A stretch of DNA of 64,000 nt. It comes from Gammaproteobacteria bacterium HGW-Gammaproteobacteria-13 (GTDB lineage Bacteria; Pseudomonadota; Gammaproteobacteria; Pseudomonadales; Pseudomonadaceae). Each line of letters starts with the position of its first letter. The stretch's first letter is position 1. Positions 44,350-52,888 of the stretch are shown here, piece by piece. The stretch spans positions 62,001 to 126,000 of the forward strand of contig PGZH01000010.1 of NCBI GenBank assembly GCA_002840155.1, in the 5' to 3' direction. The notes beneath the pieces are model-generated. The model saw only the letters and a list, made by a program, of their open reading frames with translations, had not been told where the DNA came from and did no database searches. The translations under genes were made by a program, and so were the position numbers.

Positions 44350-45148
44350 GTCGTTTGTCGGGCAGTTCTGCATCGGGCTTTGGTAGACAGCCCAGGCCGA
44401 CATGTTTGGGAATGCCCAGTTGTTCATTTATCTCTTCGATCCATTGATGCCATTGCCCGCTGCGTAATGCCTGAGCTGCTGCGCGGTCCAGGCGCGGTCC
44501 CCATTGCTCCACGTTTCTGCGCAGAACCAGATAGTTCGGCAGGTTGGTGAGCGCAGGCCCACGACGTTCCAGGGTCTTACTCAGCCCTGTCTGCTGCAGT
44601 GAGGTCAATCCGCTGCGTTCGGGCTCTATGACGATGTCCAGGCGACCACGCTCTAGCATTAGGAACATATTTTCGCGACTGATGAGCTTGTCGTGTTGGA
44701 TGCCCTGCTTATCCAACAGGTCTGTGGCCAGCTGGTTGCCATTCAGTATGCCGACACGTAAATCACGCAAGTCCTCTGCAGTGTTAATTACCCAGCGGCT
44801 GTCCCTGTGCACGAAGGCGTAATTTGTTGAGCAACTAAGCGGTCCGACCAGATGTACCTGCTCACGAAAGGACGCTACTGCGCCAGGCTGACGAAAGAAC
44901 TCGGCATCAACCTCACCGCGCTGCAACATAAGCAGCGAGCGCGCAGCTGGTACGAGCGTTATTGCAGGCTCAAAGCCGGCCTTGCGCAACAAGGCCTCCA
45001 CTGCGGGTACTTGCGGTGCCAAGAAGTCGGCAGCCGACAATTCAATTGTTTGTGCTGACGCCATGCCATGCATCAGCGCAAGGTTTAGACCCACCAAGCC
45101 ACTGACCCGGCGCAGGTTGCTAGTGGCGCATTGGCAGCGCTTTAGCAC
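44336..45148 (-). CDS. Periplasmic solute-binding-like protein (SBP_bac_3 type)
   Basis: About 270 residues. Signal-like hydrophobic stretch VSGLVGLNLALMHGMASA followed by a bacterial class 3 solute-binding fold: VEALLRKAGFEPAITLVPAA, GEVDAEFFRQPG, LRDLRVGILNGNQLA and ERGRLDIVIEPE. The start is uncertain: GTG 45148 gives a plausible signal peptide; the frame stays open to GTG 45280. No permease or ATPase genes are nearby, so it could be an orphan sensor-type binding protein. Base composition is lower in GC than its neighbours. Confidence 0.7.
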   Translation of the reverse strand: MLKRCQCATSNLRRVSGLVGLNLALMHGMASAQTIELSAADFLAPQVPAVEALLRKAGFEPAITLVPAARSLLMLQRGEVDAEFFRQPGAVASFREQVHLVGPLSCSTNYAFVHRDSRWVINTAEDLRDLRVGILNGNQLATDLLDKQGIQHDKLISRENMFLMLERGRLDIVIEPERSGLTSLQQTGLSKTLERRGPALTNLPNYLVLRRNVEQWGPRLDRAAAQALRSGQWHQWIEEINEQLGIPKHVGLGCLPKPDAELPDKRPTAP

Positions 45149-45666
45149 TGTGGCGGCTGCCAGCGGATTGCGATTGGCGGTGGGCAGTGAATGCCCGGGC
45201 AGTGGCTGTGCGCTGGAGCAGATCGCCCACCCTATGGCGTCGCATAGTGCTAGGTAGACAGATGAAATGGCATTTGCCACTGATTGCCTCCGGCTGGTTG
45301 TGGCCTGTTACGGGGTGCAAACCATGCACGTCGCGTTGCGCAGATAAATGACAGGCCATGAGTTGCATCCAGAGAGACTGGCTTTATATGGATAATTTTT
45401 CCGCCAATACCTCCCAGCTTAATCTAGCTATTGGGTGGCTGCTTCGAGTGGCTAGAGCGTTGGGGGTAAATTGCTCCGCATGGAGATGCCCCATGCCTCT
45501 ACATGCCTCAGCTGCAATTGCCTGCTGGCCAGCAGTGTCAGTTGATAATGGTTTTGCTGGCTTCATGAACCTGCGATTGGTATCGAAGATGCGGTGTGCA
45601 GATGGCCGCTGCGTCTGCGCTGACCGATATCGATTGCTGTTGCCGGTTGCATGGTTACGGCCCTGA

Positions 45667-45705
45667 ATAAAAACACCCTGCGAAAGGCTAGCTTTGGCAG
45701 GGTGT
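45667..45705 (-). terminator. Intrinsic terminator, minus direction (downstream of mqo)
   Basis: On the minus strand ACACCCTGCC...GCAGGGTGT forms an 9-bp stem followed by TTTTTAT. About 125 bp after the mqo stop. Confidence 0.7.
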
Positions 45706-45720
45706 GTGGGGCGTGCATTG

Positions 45721-45744
45721 ACCGGCTTGTGGCCGGTTTTTTAT
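45721..45744 (+). terminator. Intrinsic terminator, plus direction
   Basis: ACCGGC-ttgtg-GCCGGT followed by TTTTTTATT. There is no confident plus-strand gene upstream for it to serve. Confidence 0.75.
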
Positions 45745-45829
45745 TGCGTGCCATCCATGGCCGCAGGCTGTGTCGCGCGAGGCGACGGTAAAAAGTGCTT
45801 CTGGCAATCTGCATTGCGCAGCAGGCGGC

Positions 45830-47425
45830 TTATTGCGCCTGGCTGACCTCTGGGGTGAGGGCCAGCGGTGGCACTTCAACGAACTCCAGTTGCAGGCGTT
45901 CGCTGCTCCAGGCGCGGGTCTGATTGGTCAGCGCCAGGTCGTCGTTCAGCTTTTGGCCGTAGGACGGGATGATTTCTTTCAGCTTGGTTTGCCACTCAGG
46001 GCTCTGCAGCTTGTCCTTGAAGGTTTTCTCCAGTACCGAAAGCATGATCGGTGCGGCCGTCGAAGCACCCGGCGAGGCGCCGAGCAGGGCGGCGAGGCTG
46101 CCATCGGCGGCGCTGACCACTTCGGTACCGAACTGCAGGATGCCGCCATGTTCGGCGTCTTTCTTGATGATCTGTACGCGCTGACCCGCCTGGATCAGTT
46201 CCCAATCTTCTGACTGGGCATTGGGGAAGTACTCGCGCAGCGAATCCATGCGGTCTTCCTGGCTGAGCATCAACTGGCCCATCAGGTAGGTGCTGAGCGA
46301 GAAGTTATCGATGCCAGCGTGGGTCATCGGCAGGATGTTGTCGGTGGTCAGGGCGCTAAAGGTGTCGAGCAGCGAGCCATTTTTCAGGAACTTGGTGGAG
46401 AAGGTGGCGAACGGTCCGAACAGCAACACCTTTTTGCCCTCGATCACCCGAGTGTCCAGATGCGGCACGGACATCGGCGGCGAGCCGACCGAGGCTTTGC
46501 CGTACACCTTGGCCTGATGCTGGGCGACGATTTCCGGGTTGCTGGTGGCCAGGAACGAGCCGCCGACCGGGAAGCCGGCATAGCCTTCGGCTTCGCTGAT
46601 GCCGGACATCTGCAGCAGCTTCAGCGCGGCGCCGCCGGCGCCAATAAACACGAACTTGGCGTTAATGGTTTTCTCTGCGCCGCCGTTGCTCAGGTCGGCC
46701 ACCCGTACGTTCCAGGTGTTATCGGCATTGCGCTCGATACCGCGCACTTCATGCTGCAGGTTGAGGCTGACGTTATCCTGCTGGCTCAGCGAATCGAACA
46801 GCTGGCGGGTGATCTCGCCAAAGTTGACGTCAGTGCCAATCGACACGCGGGTAGCGGCAAGCTTCTGCCCTGGCTCGCGGCCTTGCATCACCAGCGGTAC
46901 CCACTGCTCGATCTGCTGCGGGTCTTCGGAATACTCCATGCCGCGAAACAGCGAGCTGGCCTGCAGCGCCGCATGGCGCTTCTTGAGGAACTCGACGTTG
47001 TCATCGCCCCAGACAAAGCTCATGTGCGGCACGTTGTTGATAAACGAAGGCGGGTTGTTCAGCACCTTGCGCTCAACCTGATAGGCCCAGAACTGTTTGG
47101 AAATCTCGAAGGATTCGTTGATCGCCACCGCCTTGCTGATATCGATGCTGCCATCGGCCAGCTCGGGGGTGTAGTTCAGCTCGCAGAAGGCCGAGTGGCC
47201 GGTGCCGGCGTTGTTCCAGGCGTTGGAGCTTTCATCGGCGACGCGGTCGAGGCGCTCGTAGATATCGATGCTCCAGCCCGGCTCCAGCTCATTGAGGTAG
47301 GTGCCCAGGCTGGCACTCATGATGCCGCCGCCAACCAGAAGGACGTCCACGGTTTTTTCTGGCTCAGGGTGCTTGGCGCAGCCGATCACGCTCAGGCACA
47401 GGAGGGTCAACAGGAGTTTTTTCAT
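45830..47425 (-). CDS. mqo: Malate:quinone oxidoreductase, with N-terminal lipobox
   Basis: 531 residues. FAD-dependent enzyme oxidising malate to oxaloacetate and passing electrons to quinone. Seen: [19 protein letters not shown] (FAD), [49 protein letters not shown] and [18 protein letters not shown], all Mqo hallmarks. Unusually the N-terminus reads [20 protein letters not shown], a type II signal peptide with lipobox VIGC, so the protein is predicted to be a lipoprotein rather than cytosolic. ATG 47425; ATG 47437 is also in frame. Confidence 0.94.
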   Translation of the reverse strand: MKKLLLTLLCLSVIGCAKHPEPEKTVDVLLVGGGIMSASLGTYLNELEPGWSIDIYERLDRVADESSNAWNNAGTGHSAFCELNYTPELADGSIDISKAVAINESFEISKQFWAYQVERKVLNNPPSFINNVPHMSFVWGDDNVEFLKKRHAALQASSLFRGMEYSEDPQQIEQWVPLVMQGREPGQKLAATRVSIGTDVNFGEITRQLFDSLSQQDNVSLNLQHEVRGIERNADNTWNVRVADLSNGGAEKTINAKFVFIGAGGAALKLLQMSGISEAEGYAGFPVGGSFLATSNPEIVAQHQAKVYGKASVGSPPMSVPHLDTRVIEGKKVLLFGPFATFSTKFLKNGSLLDTFSALTTDNILPMTHAGIDNFSLSTYLMGQLMLSQEDRMDSLREYFPNAQSEDWELIQAGQRVQIIKKDAEHGGILQFGTEVVSAADGSLAALLGASPGASTAAPIMLSVLEKTFKDKLQSPEWQTKLKEIIPSYGQKLNDDLALTNQTRAWSSERLQLEFVEVPPLALTPEVSQAQ

Positions 47426-47437
47426 TAAACCAACCAT

Positions 47438-47800
47438 CTTATCGGTGAAGTCAAAATGACGACCTGGGCGACACGGGATCAGGCGTGTGGCAATAGCCTA
47501 CATGCCCGTCGGCGGGCGACAGGCGCAGGGCTGGTGTACAGGGCATCGTGTGCGTAACGGCAGTGGCTTAGAGCGCAGCTGGCGAAGCACTGCGCAAGCG
47601 TTGCAAGGCGTGGGGCGACTGCCGTTGTCAGGCTTATCGCAAGAAGCATGCCCGCAGCACACCAGCCCCAAGCTGCGGCGTGCTGCCGCAGAGGGATGGG
47701 CGTTTTGCCTGTTTCAGGTGGCGTGATCTCGCCATGTTTGGGCGGTTTTACCGAGGCTTTTGGCGGATTGTCGCCGCCTGACTTGATCGCCTGCAGGCGC
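47438..47800. other. Intergenic region of ~360 bp with no recognisable gene
   Basis: Short open frames exist on both strands (for example 47479-47802 minus) but have no domain, ribosome-binding site or coding-like composition. The region presumably carries the mqo promoter at its left end. Confidence 0.5.
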
Positions 47801-47826
47801 AAAAAAACCGGCGCTAGGCCGGTTTT
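47801..47826. terminator. Intrinsic terminator downstream of folE
   Basis: AAAACCGGC-gctag-GCCGGTTTT with a long A run to its left, i.e. a U run for the minus-strand folE transcript. Confidence 0.85.
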
Positions 47827-47845
47827 GGGTGTCGCACAGGCTTGC

Positions 47846-48394
47846 TCAGTTGTTGACCAAGCTGAGGAACTCGCTGCGTGTGGCGGCGTTTTCGCGGAAC
47901 TCGCCGAGCATCACCGAGGTGACCATGGAGGAATTCTGCTTCTCCACGCCGCGCATCATCATGCACATATGCTGCGCTTCGATCACCACCGCGACACCGA
48001 GGGCACCGGTGACCTGCTGGATGGCTTCGGCGATCTGCCGGCTGAGGTTTTCCTGAATCTGCAGGCGGCGCGCGTACATATCGACAATCCGCGCGACCTT
48101 CGACAGGCCGAGCACCTTGCCATTGGGGATATAGGCGACATGGGCTTTGCCGATAAAGGGCAGCAGGTGGTGCTCGCACAGCGAATACAGCTCGATGTTC
48201 TTCACCAGTACCATTTCGCTGTTGTCGGAGCTGAACAGCGCGCCGTTGGTGACTTCTTCGAGGGTTTGCTGGTAGCCCTTGCACAGGTACTGCATGGCTT
48301 TGGCGGCGCGCTTGGGCGTGTCGAGCAGGCCTTCGCGGGATACGTCTTCGCCAAGTTGGCCAAGGATCGCGGTGTAGTTCTGTTCCAGGGACAT
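47846..48394 (-). CDS. folE: GTP cyclohydrolase I
   Basis: 182 residues. Converts GTP to 7,8-dihydroneopterin triphosphate, first step of folate (and pterin) synthesis. Zinc-binding residues seen in [20 protein letters not shown] and [40 protein letters not shown] is the canonical core. ATG 48394 is used; the upstream extension to 48712 runs antisense to the Smr gene and is rejected. Pseudomonads often carry more than one folE paralogue. Confidence 0.95.
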   Translation of the reverse strand: MSLEQNYTAILGQLGEDVSREGLLDTPKRAAKAMQYLCKGYQQTLEEVTNGALFSSDNSEMVLVKNIELYSLCEHHLLPFIGKAHVAYIPNGKVLGLSKVARIVDMYARRLQIQENLSRQIAEAIQQVTGALGVAVVIEAQHMCMMMRGVEKQNSSMVTSVMLGEFRENAATRSEFLSLVNN

Positions 48395-48480
48395 GGACAA
48401 TCTCGTAGGTCTTTCTAAAGGGCGCAGGTTAGGCCGCGAGGCTCGGGCTGGCAAGTGCGTAACCCGCCAGCGGCATGAGC

Positions 48481-49038
48481 TTATTCGTCGCGGCCATCCA
48501 TCATGGTGCGCTTGAGCATCACGTACACCGCGCCGGTGCCGCCGTGTTTGGCCAGGCAGGAGGTGAAGCCGAGCACCTGTGGATGCTGGCGCAGCCAGGT
48601 GTTGACGTGGCTTTTGATCATCGGCTTGCGGCCGTCCATGCGCACCGCCTTGCCGTGGGTGATGCGCACGCAGCGCACCTCCAGCTTGTTGGCCTCGGCG
48701 ATAAATTCCCACAGGGTATCGCGGGCTTTTTCCACACTCATGCCGTGCAGGTCGAGGCTGCCTTCAAAGCTGATCTGCCCCAACTTGAGCTTGCGCATCT
48801 GGCCTTCCTGCACGCCGTTGGCAGCCCAGTACAGCGGGTCTTCGGCGCCGACGTCGATGACAAACTGGTCGGACAGGCCGTCGACCTTGACCGAATCCAC
48901 GCGCGCCGTGGCGGCCTGGCGCAGGGTGGCCAGTTGGGCACGGTTAGGTTTCGGTTTACCGGTGTCGGCGCGGTCATGCTTGATTGGTTTGACGCCGCGC
49001 AACTCGGCTTTGAACAGGGAAAAATCGTCGTCTTGCAT
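48481..49038 (-). CDS. Smr (MutS2 C-terminal-like) domain protein
   Basis: 185 residues. C-terminal Smr domain with [30 protein letters not shown] and [15 protein letters not shown] (LDLHGM, THGK and GTGAxxVxLKR motifs). The family has DNA or RNA endonuclease activity. N-terminal half is charged and probably flexible. The ATG has GGAGG 6 nt upstream. It lies 86 bp upstream of folE in the same direction. Confidence 0.9.
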   Translation of the reverse strand: MQDDDFSLFKAELRGVKPIKHDRADTGKPKPNRAQLATLRQAATARVDSVKVDGLSDQFVIDVGAEDPLYWAANGVQEGQMRKLKLGQISFEGSLDLHGMSVEKARDTLWEFIAEANKLEVRCVRITHGKAVRMDGRKPMIKSHVNTWLRQHPQVLGFTSCLAKHGGTGAVYVMLKRTMMDGRDE

Positions 49039-49098
49039 TTAGGCCTCCGCGAAGGCCGCTAGTGTACCCAAGCTGCCAGCTTCCGTGCTTGCCTGGAT

Positions 49099-49419
49099 CT
49101 AGTCGCGCTTTTTCATCAGATGTGGGGCCATGCTCAGGTCGCTGGGGCGGCGCAGGCGGCGTCGGCAGCGGCGCCAGAGCATCACGCCGAAACACAGCAA
49201 CAGCAGGCCGATAACGATAAATACGCTGGCCGCGCCTGGTGATTCGTTCAACGGGCCGAGTGCAGCGGGCTGGCCGAGCAGGGTGGCGGTGCCGGCCATT
49301 GTCAGCAGCACGCCGAATGTGGCGAACAGCGCTGCCAGGCCAGCGCCCAGGCGCAGGCGCCAGTTGCTGGCATTGCGTGGGCGCAGGCGGCGTGCATCAA
49401 AACCATCGGAGTGTTTCAT
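49099..49419 (-). CDS. Small two-TM membrane protein, unknown function
   Basis: 106 residues. Two hydrophobic helices (about residues 24-48, GAGLAALFATFGVLLTMAG, and 64-82, SVFIVIGLLLLCFGVMLW) separated by a short polar loop; both termini are rich in Arg, predicting a cytoplasmic location for both. No family recognised. It lies 60 bp upstream of the Smr gene on the same strand. Confidence 0.65.
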   Translation of the reverse strand: MKHSDGFDARRLRPRNASNWRLRLGAGLAALFATFGVLLTMAGTATLLGQPAALGPLNESPGAASVFIVIGLLLLCFGVMLWRRCRRRLRRPSDLSMAPHLMKKRD

Positions 49420-49542
49420 TCCGATTTCCTCATGCCAATTTCCTCGGTGGCTATCGGCGGTATGACCGGTGTGGGCTGGCGTGGTTCAACTGCGCCCAAC
49501 AGCCCCTGCGCAAGTTGCGAACTGCGCCGCGCTGGCGGTTGA

Positions 49543-50139
49543 TCAGATCAAGGCGCTGGCGCAAGGCACCACGGCGGCAAAATTGTCGGCCAGGGCGATC
49601 ATCTCGGCGCGGTGCATGTCTGCTGCGCTGATCACCTGACCGTCGAGCGTTGGCAGGTCGCGGGTGGCGCAAGCGGCATCCACCACGGTGCAGCGGTAAC
49701 CATAGTCTTTGGTGGCGCGCACCGTGGTGCTGATGCTCGAATGGGTCATAAAGCCGCAGACGATCAGGTCCAGGTGGCCCAGGGCCTGCAAGCGATCATG
49801 CAGGTCGGTGCCGTTGAAGGCGTTGGGCATGCGCTTTTCTACGATGATCTCGCCAGGCAGCGGCGCCACTTCCGGCAGGTGCAGGCCGCGAGGGCCGCGT
49901 GGGTCGAGCAGGCCATCGGGAATGCCCAGGTGTTTGACGTGGACGATGGCGCTGCCCAGGTGGCGGGCGGCGGCCAGCAGTTTGGCGATTTCTTCCAACG
50001 CGGCATCCAGCCCTGGTAATTGCAACACGCCGCTGCGGTATTCCTCTTGGGCATCAATGACCAATAAGGTCGCATTGCTCAGGCTGGCGGGCGCATGGCT
50101 ACGGCCAGTGAGGGCGAACATCGTTTTAGGGGTGGACAT
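49543..50139 (-). CDS. Isochorismatase-like cysteine hydrolase
   Basis: 198 residues. Catalytic Asp in TLLVIDAQEEYRSGVL, Lys in EIIVEKRMPNAFNGTDL, and Cys region LIVCGFMTHSSISTTVRATK; here the expected active-site Cys motif GxxxxxC is CGFMTHSSIST, with Ser where many homologues have Cys at the nucleophile. Ends CASALI. Not associated with the siderophore genes and lacks the aryl carrier domain of EntB. ATG 50139 has GGAG upstream. Substrate unknown. Confidence 0.82.
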   Translation of the reverse strand: MSTPKTMFALTGRSHAPASLSNATLLVIDAQEEYRSGVLQLPGLDAALEEIAKLLAAARHLGSAIVHVKHLGIPDGLLDPRGPRGLHLPEVAPLPGEIIVEKRMPNAFNGTDLHDRLQALGHLDLIVCGFMTHSSISTTVRATKDYGYRCTVVDAACATRDLPTLDGQVISAADMHRAEMIALADNFAAVVPCASALI

Positions 50140-50296
50140 GGCAGGAACTCCAGGCTGGCATGGACAGTCCACCCATTGTCCGCCTGTGCTGCGCTGCTGT
50201 GAACCTTTGTGGTCGATGATCTTGCATGCTGCCTATGCGGCGAGCAGAATCGGGGTGCTGCCGAGGAACGGCGATCTCAAGCAAAGGAGCTGCAAT

Positions 50297-50395
50297 ATGA
50301 GCCTGATTGCACTGTTTTCCGAACATTTCTGGCTGTTGTTTGCCGTAGCGATTTCCATCGCTGTGCTGCGCGAACTGCACCTTAAACGAGACTAG
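50297..50395 (+). CDS. 32-residue single-TM membrane peptide
   Basis: Encodes MSLIALFSEHFWLLFAVAIS followed by IAVLRELHLKRD. One hydrophobic helix with a positively charged C-terminal end. A strong AAGGAG lies 7 nt upstream of the ATG and a perfect hairpin lies 31 nt after the stop, so it looks like an independent short gene. No family recognised. Confidence 0.6.
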   Translation: MSLIALFSEHFWLLFAVAISIAVLRELHLKRD

Positions 50396-50426
50396 TGGCG
50401 ACGCTCGCACAGCCGCGGTCATCGAC

Positions 50427-50452
50427 AAGCGCCAGGGCATGCCCTGGCGCTT
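50427..50452. terminator. Perfect 26-bp palindrome between small ORF and nhaD
   Basis: AAGCGCCAGGGC-AT-GCCCTGGCGCTT. It lacks a clear T run on either side, but sits between convergent genes. Confidence 0.65.
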
Positions 50453-50457
50453 GCGTT

Positions 50458-51747
50458 TCAGTACAGGCCAAACAGTTCGAACTGCAGGTACCAGATACCC
50501 AGCGAGCCGAAGAAGTTGACCAGAATGGCTGGGAGAAACTTCAGGTGCACGGCGAAGCTGTAAGTCTTGTCCAGCGACATCGCCATTATCCCTGCGGCTG
50601 AGCCGACCACCGTCAGCGAGCCGCCAATCCCCACCATCAGCGCATTCAGTGCCCACTGGTTGAGCCCCAGTTGCGGGTTGGACATCAGCGCCGCCGCTTC
50701 CACGGGCACGTTGTCCATTACCCCGGAAGCTACCCCGAGCACCACGTTGACCGCCGTGGGGTGCAGCACTTCGAACAGCCGCGAGATATACGACAGCCAG
50801 CCGACGTGGTTGAGGCAGGCCACCGAGGTGATGATGCCGATAAAGAACAGCAGGGCGTTCCACTCGACCTTCTGCAGTTGATCCTGCCAGGGCAGCTCGA
50901 TGCCGCGACGCATCAGCAGCCAGGCATACAGGGCGACGATGCCCAGGCCAATGCCGATGGCGAACTCAATGCTGACTTTCAGAACGATATTGCACAGCAC
51001 CGCGCCAAATACCGCGAAGAAACCGACTATCGCCAGGCCCGCGCCACCGGGTTTGAGCGCGGATTCGGCCTGGTCGGCCACCTCAATCAGGCTCTGCCCA
51101 TCGAGCTTGCGCAGGTAGAAGAAGTGCAGCGTGGCGGCGAACAGCAGCCAGCCAATCAGCGCTGAGGGGATCAGCAACAGCAGGCCGGCGATGCTGATCT
51201 TGCCGGCCAGTACCACCATCAGGCTGGTCGAAGTACCGAGAAACCACACCCCGGAGTTGGAGGCGACCACGATGTTGCACAGCGAAATATGCGTGTAGCG
51301 CTGATTGGTCGAGATGCTTTTCACCGTTTTGCCGAAGATCATCGCCGTGGTGATGTTGTTGAGAAACGGCGAGAGCAGCGCCGACAGCGCGCCGGTGGCC
51401 CAGAACATGCCGCGCGCGCCGAGGCCCTTGCGCATCAGGTAGCCATTGAGTGCGGTGAAGACGTTCCGCTCATTAAGCAGCTCGACCACCATCCACATAA
51501 ACGCCATAAAGGCGATCAGGCCAAACAGCTCTTCCTTGATCTCGCTCTGCGCATGCAGGAAGTACTGAAAGCCGTTGGGGTCGTAAAACGCGTAGTGGGC
51601 GCCGATAACGATCAGGCCGGACATCATGAACATCGCCGGCTTGAACTTATCCATCTCCAGTTGTGCTTCAAAAACGATCAGCGTCATGCCAATCAGGAAT
51701 ATCGCCAGCACGAGCAAGCCCGTGATCGAGAAGGGATCTATGACCAT
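50458..51747 (-). CDS. nhaD: Na+/H+ antiporter NhaD
   Basis: 429 residues, about 12 TM helices, ion transporter superfamily. Seen: ALLSPFLNNITTAMIFGKTV (the conserved Pro-Asn region of NhaD), NIVVASNSGVWFLGTSTSLM and SGVMDNVPVEAAALMS. Exports Na+ in exchange for protons across the inner membrane, for salt and pH tolerance. Stand-alone gene; no strong ribosome-binding site is seen before ATG 51747. Confidence 0.92.
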   Translation of the reverse strand: MVIDPFSITGLLVLAIFLIGMTLIVFEAQLEMDKFKPAMFMMSGLIVIGAHYAFYDPNGFQYFLHAQSEIKEELFGLIAFMAFMWMVVELLNERNVFTALNGYLMRKGLGARGMFWATGALSALLSPFLNNITTAMIFGKTVKSISTNQRYTHISLCNIVVASNSGVWFLGTSTSLMVVLAGKISIAGLLLLIPSALIGWLLFAATLHFFYLRKLDGQSLIEVADQAESALKPGGAGLAIVGFFAVFGAVLCNIVLKVSIEFAIGIGLGIVALYAWLLMRRGIELPWQDQLQKVEWNALLFFIGIITSVACLNHVGWLSYISRLFEVLHPTAVNVVLGVASGVMDNVPVEAAALMSNPQLGLNQWALNALMVGIGGSLTVVGSAAGIMAMSLDKTYSFAVHLKFLPAILVNFFGSLGIWYLQFELFGLY

Positions 51748-51955
51748 TTTTAGGGATGTCTTGAGAAGGGAGGGAAGGGTTTGGAAATTAGTAACAAAAT
51801 TATACTGATGCGCATGATGCTTGGGCAGGCCTACTTTGTGACTGTGGCGGCCTTTATGGTCAGCGATGCGTCGTACGGCTAAACAAGCGCTGCGCCCGGC
51901 GCGGGCTGGTGCGCCAGGCTGTTAGAATGGCGCACTTTTTCTGCGGAGAGCTGCC

Positions 51956-52888
51956 GTGACCGACGCTACACATACCTACCCAACCCGCCTGCGCACGGTG
52001 CGCGACTACATTCGCTGGGCGGTCAGTCGGTTTCATGGCGAGGAGCTGTTCTTCGGCCACGGCACCGACAACGCCTGGGATGAAGCCCGCCAGCTGGTAC
52101 TCGGTGCCCTGCATCTGCCTTACGAAATTGCCGACAGCTACCTCGATTGCCGCCTGGAAGACGACGAGCATGCGCACCTGCACGCCTTACTCGCACGGCG
52201 TATCGACGAGCGCGTACCGACCGCCTATCTGCTGGGCGAGGCCTGGTTCTGCGGCATGCCGTTTATTGTCGATGAGCGTGTGCTGATTCCGCGCTCACCG
52301 ATTGCCGAGCTGATCGAGCAGCATTTCGAGCCCTGGCTGGCGCTGGAGCCAGCGCGGATTCTTGACCTGTGCACTGGCTCGGGTTGCATCGGTATTGCCT
52401 GCGCCTACGAGTTCCCCGAGGCTGAAGTGGTGCTCGGCGATCTGTCCTATGAAGCGCTTGAAGTGGCTAACCAGAACATCGAGCGCCATGGCCTGGATGA
52501 GCGCGTGTACACCGTACAGGGTGATGGCTTTGCCGGGCTGCCGGGGCAGCGCTTTGACCTGATCGTCTCCAACCCGCCTTACGTGGATGCCGAGGATTTC
52601 GCCGATATGCCGGCCGAATACCAGCACGAGCCTGAGCTGGGCCTGGCCTGTGGCGACGATGGCCTGGACCTGGTGCGGCGCATGCTCGCCGAGGCGGCGG
52701 ATCATCTGACTGAAAAGGGCGTGCTGATTATCGAAGTCGGCAATAGCCAGGTGCATGTCGAGGCGCTGTACCCGGAAGTCGATTTCACCTGGCTGGAATT
52801 CGAGCGCGGCGGTCACGGCGTATTCCTGCTCGCCGCCGCGCAATGCCGCGAGCATCAGGCGCTGTTCCGTCAGCGCCTGAATGGTTGA
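51956..52888 (+). CDS. prmB: Ribosomal protein L3 N5-glutamine methyltransferase
   Basis: 310 residues. SAM-binding [19 protein letters not shown], catalytic-site [12 protein letters not shown], and N-terminal helical domain with [15 protein letters not shown] and [17 protein letters not shown], matching PrmB rather than PrmC. Methylates Gln of uL3. GTG start at 51956 with GGAGAG upstream. Its stop directly abuts the stop of the convergent hybrid kinase gene. Confidence 0.95.
   Translation: MTDATHTYPTRLRTVRDYIRWAVSRFHGEELFFGHGTDNAWDEARQLVLGALHLPYEIADSYLDCRLEDDEHAHLHALLARRIDERVPTAYLLGEAWFCGMPFIVDERVLIPRSPIAELIEQHFEPWLALEPARILDLCTGSGCIGIACAYEFPEAEVVLGDLSYEALEVANQNIERHGLDERVYTVQGDGFAGLPGQRFDLIVSNPPYVDAEDFADMPAEYQHEPELGLACGDDGLDLVRRMLAEAADHLTEKGVLIIEVGNSQVHVEALYPEVDFTWLEFERGGHGVFLLAAAQCREHQALFRQRLNG

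Larger units (their letters stand above)
45281..45829. other. Intergenic region of ~550 bp without a convincing gene
   Basis: An open frame of 102 codons on the plus strand (45358-45666; an inner ATG at 45388) has no recognised domain and atypical codon use, so it is not called. Two intrinsic terminators of opposite direction lie at its right end (45673-45705 and 45721-45744). Confidence 0.5.

Noticed and set aside
45358..45666. 102-codon plus-strand frame in the 550-bp gap
   Set aside because: No ribosome-binding site, domain or typical codon use; left uncalled although a terminator follows it.
46319..47428. 369-codon plus-strand frame opposite mqo
   Set aside because: mqo is unmistakable on the minus strand; this frame has no domain or start signal.
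47479..47802. 107-codon minus-strand frame between mqo and folE
   Set aside because: No start signal and no recognisable family; ends in the folE terminator region.
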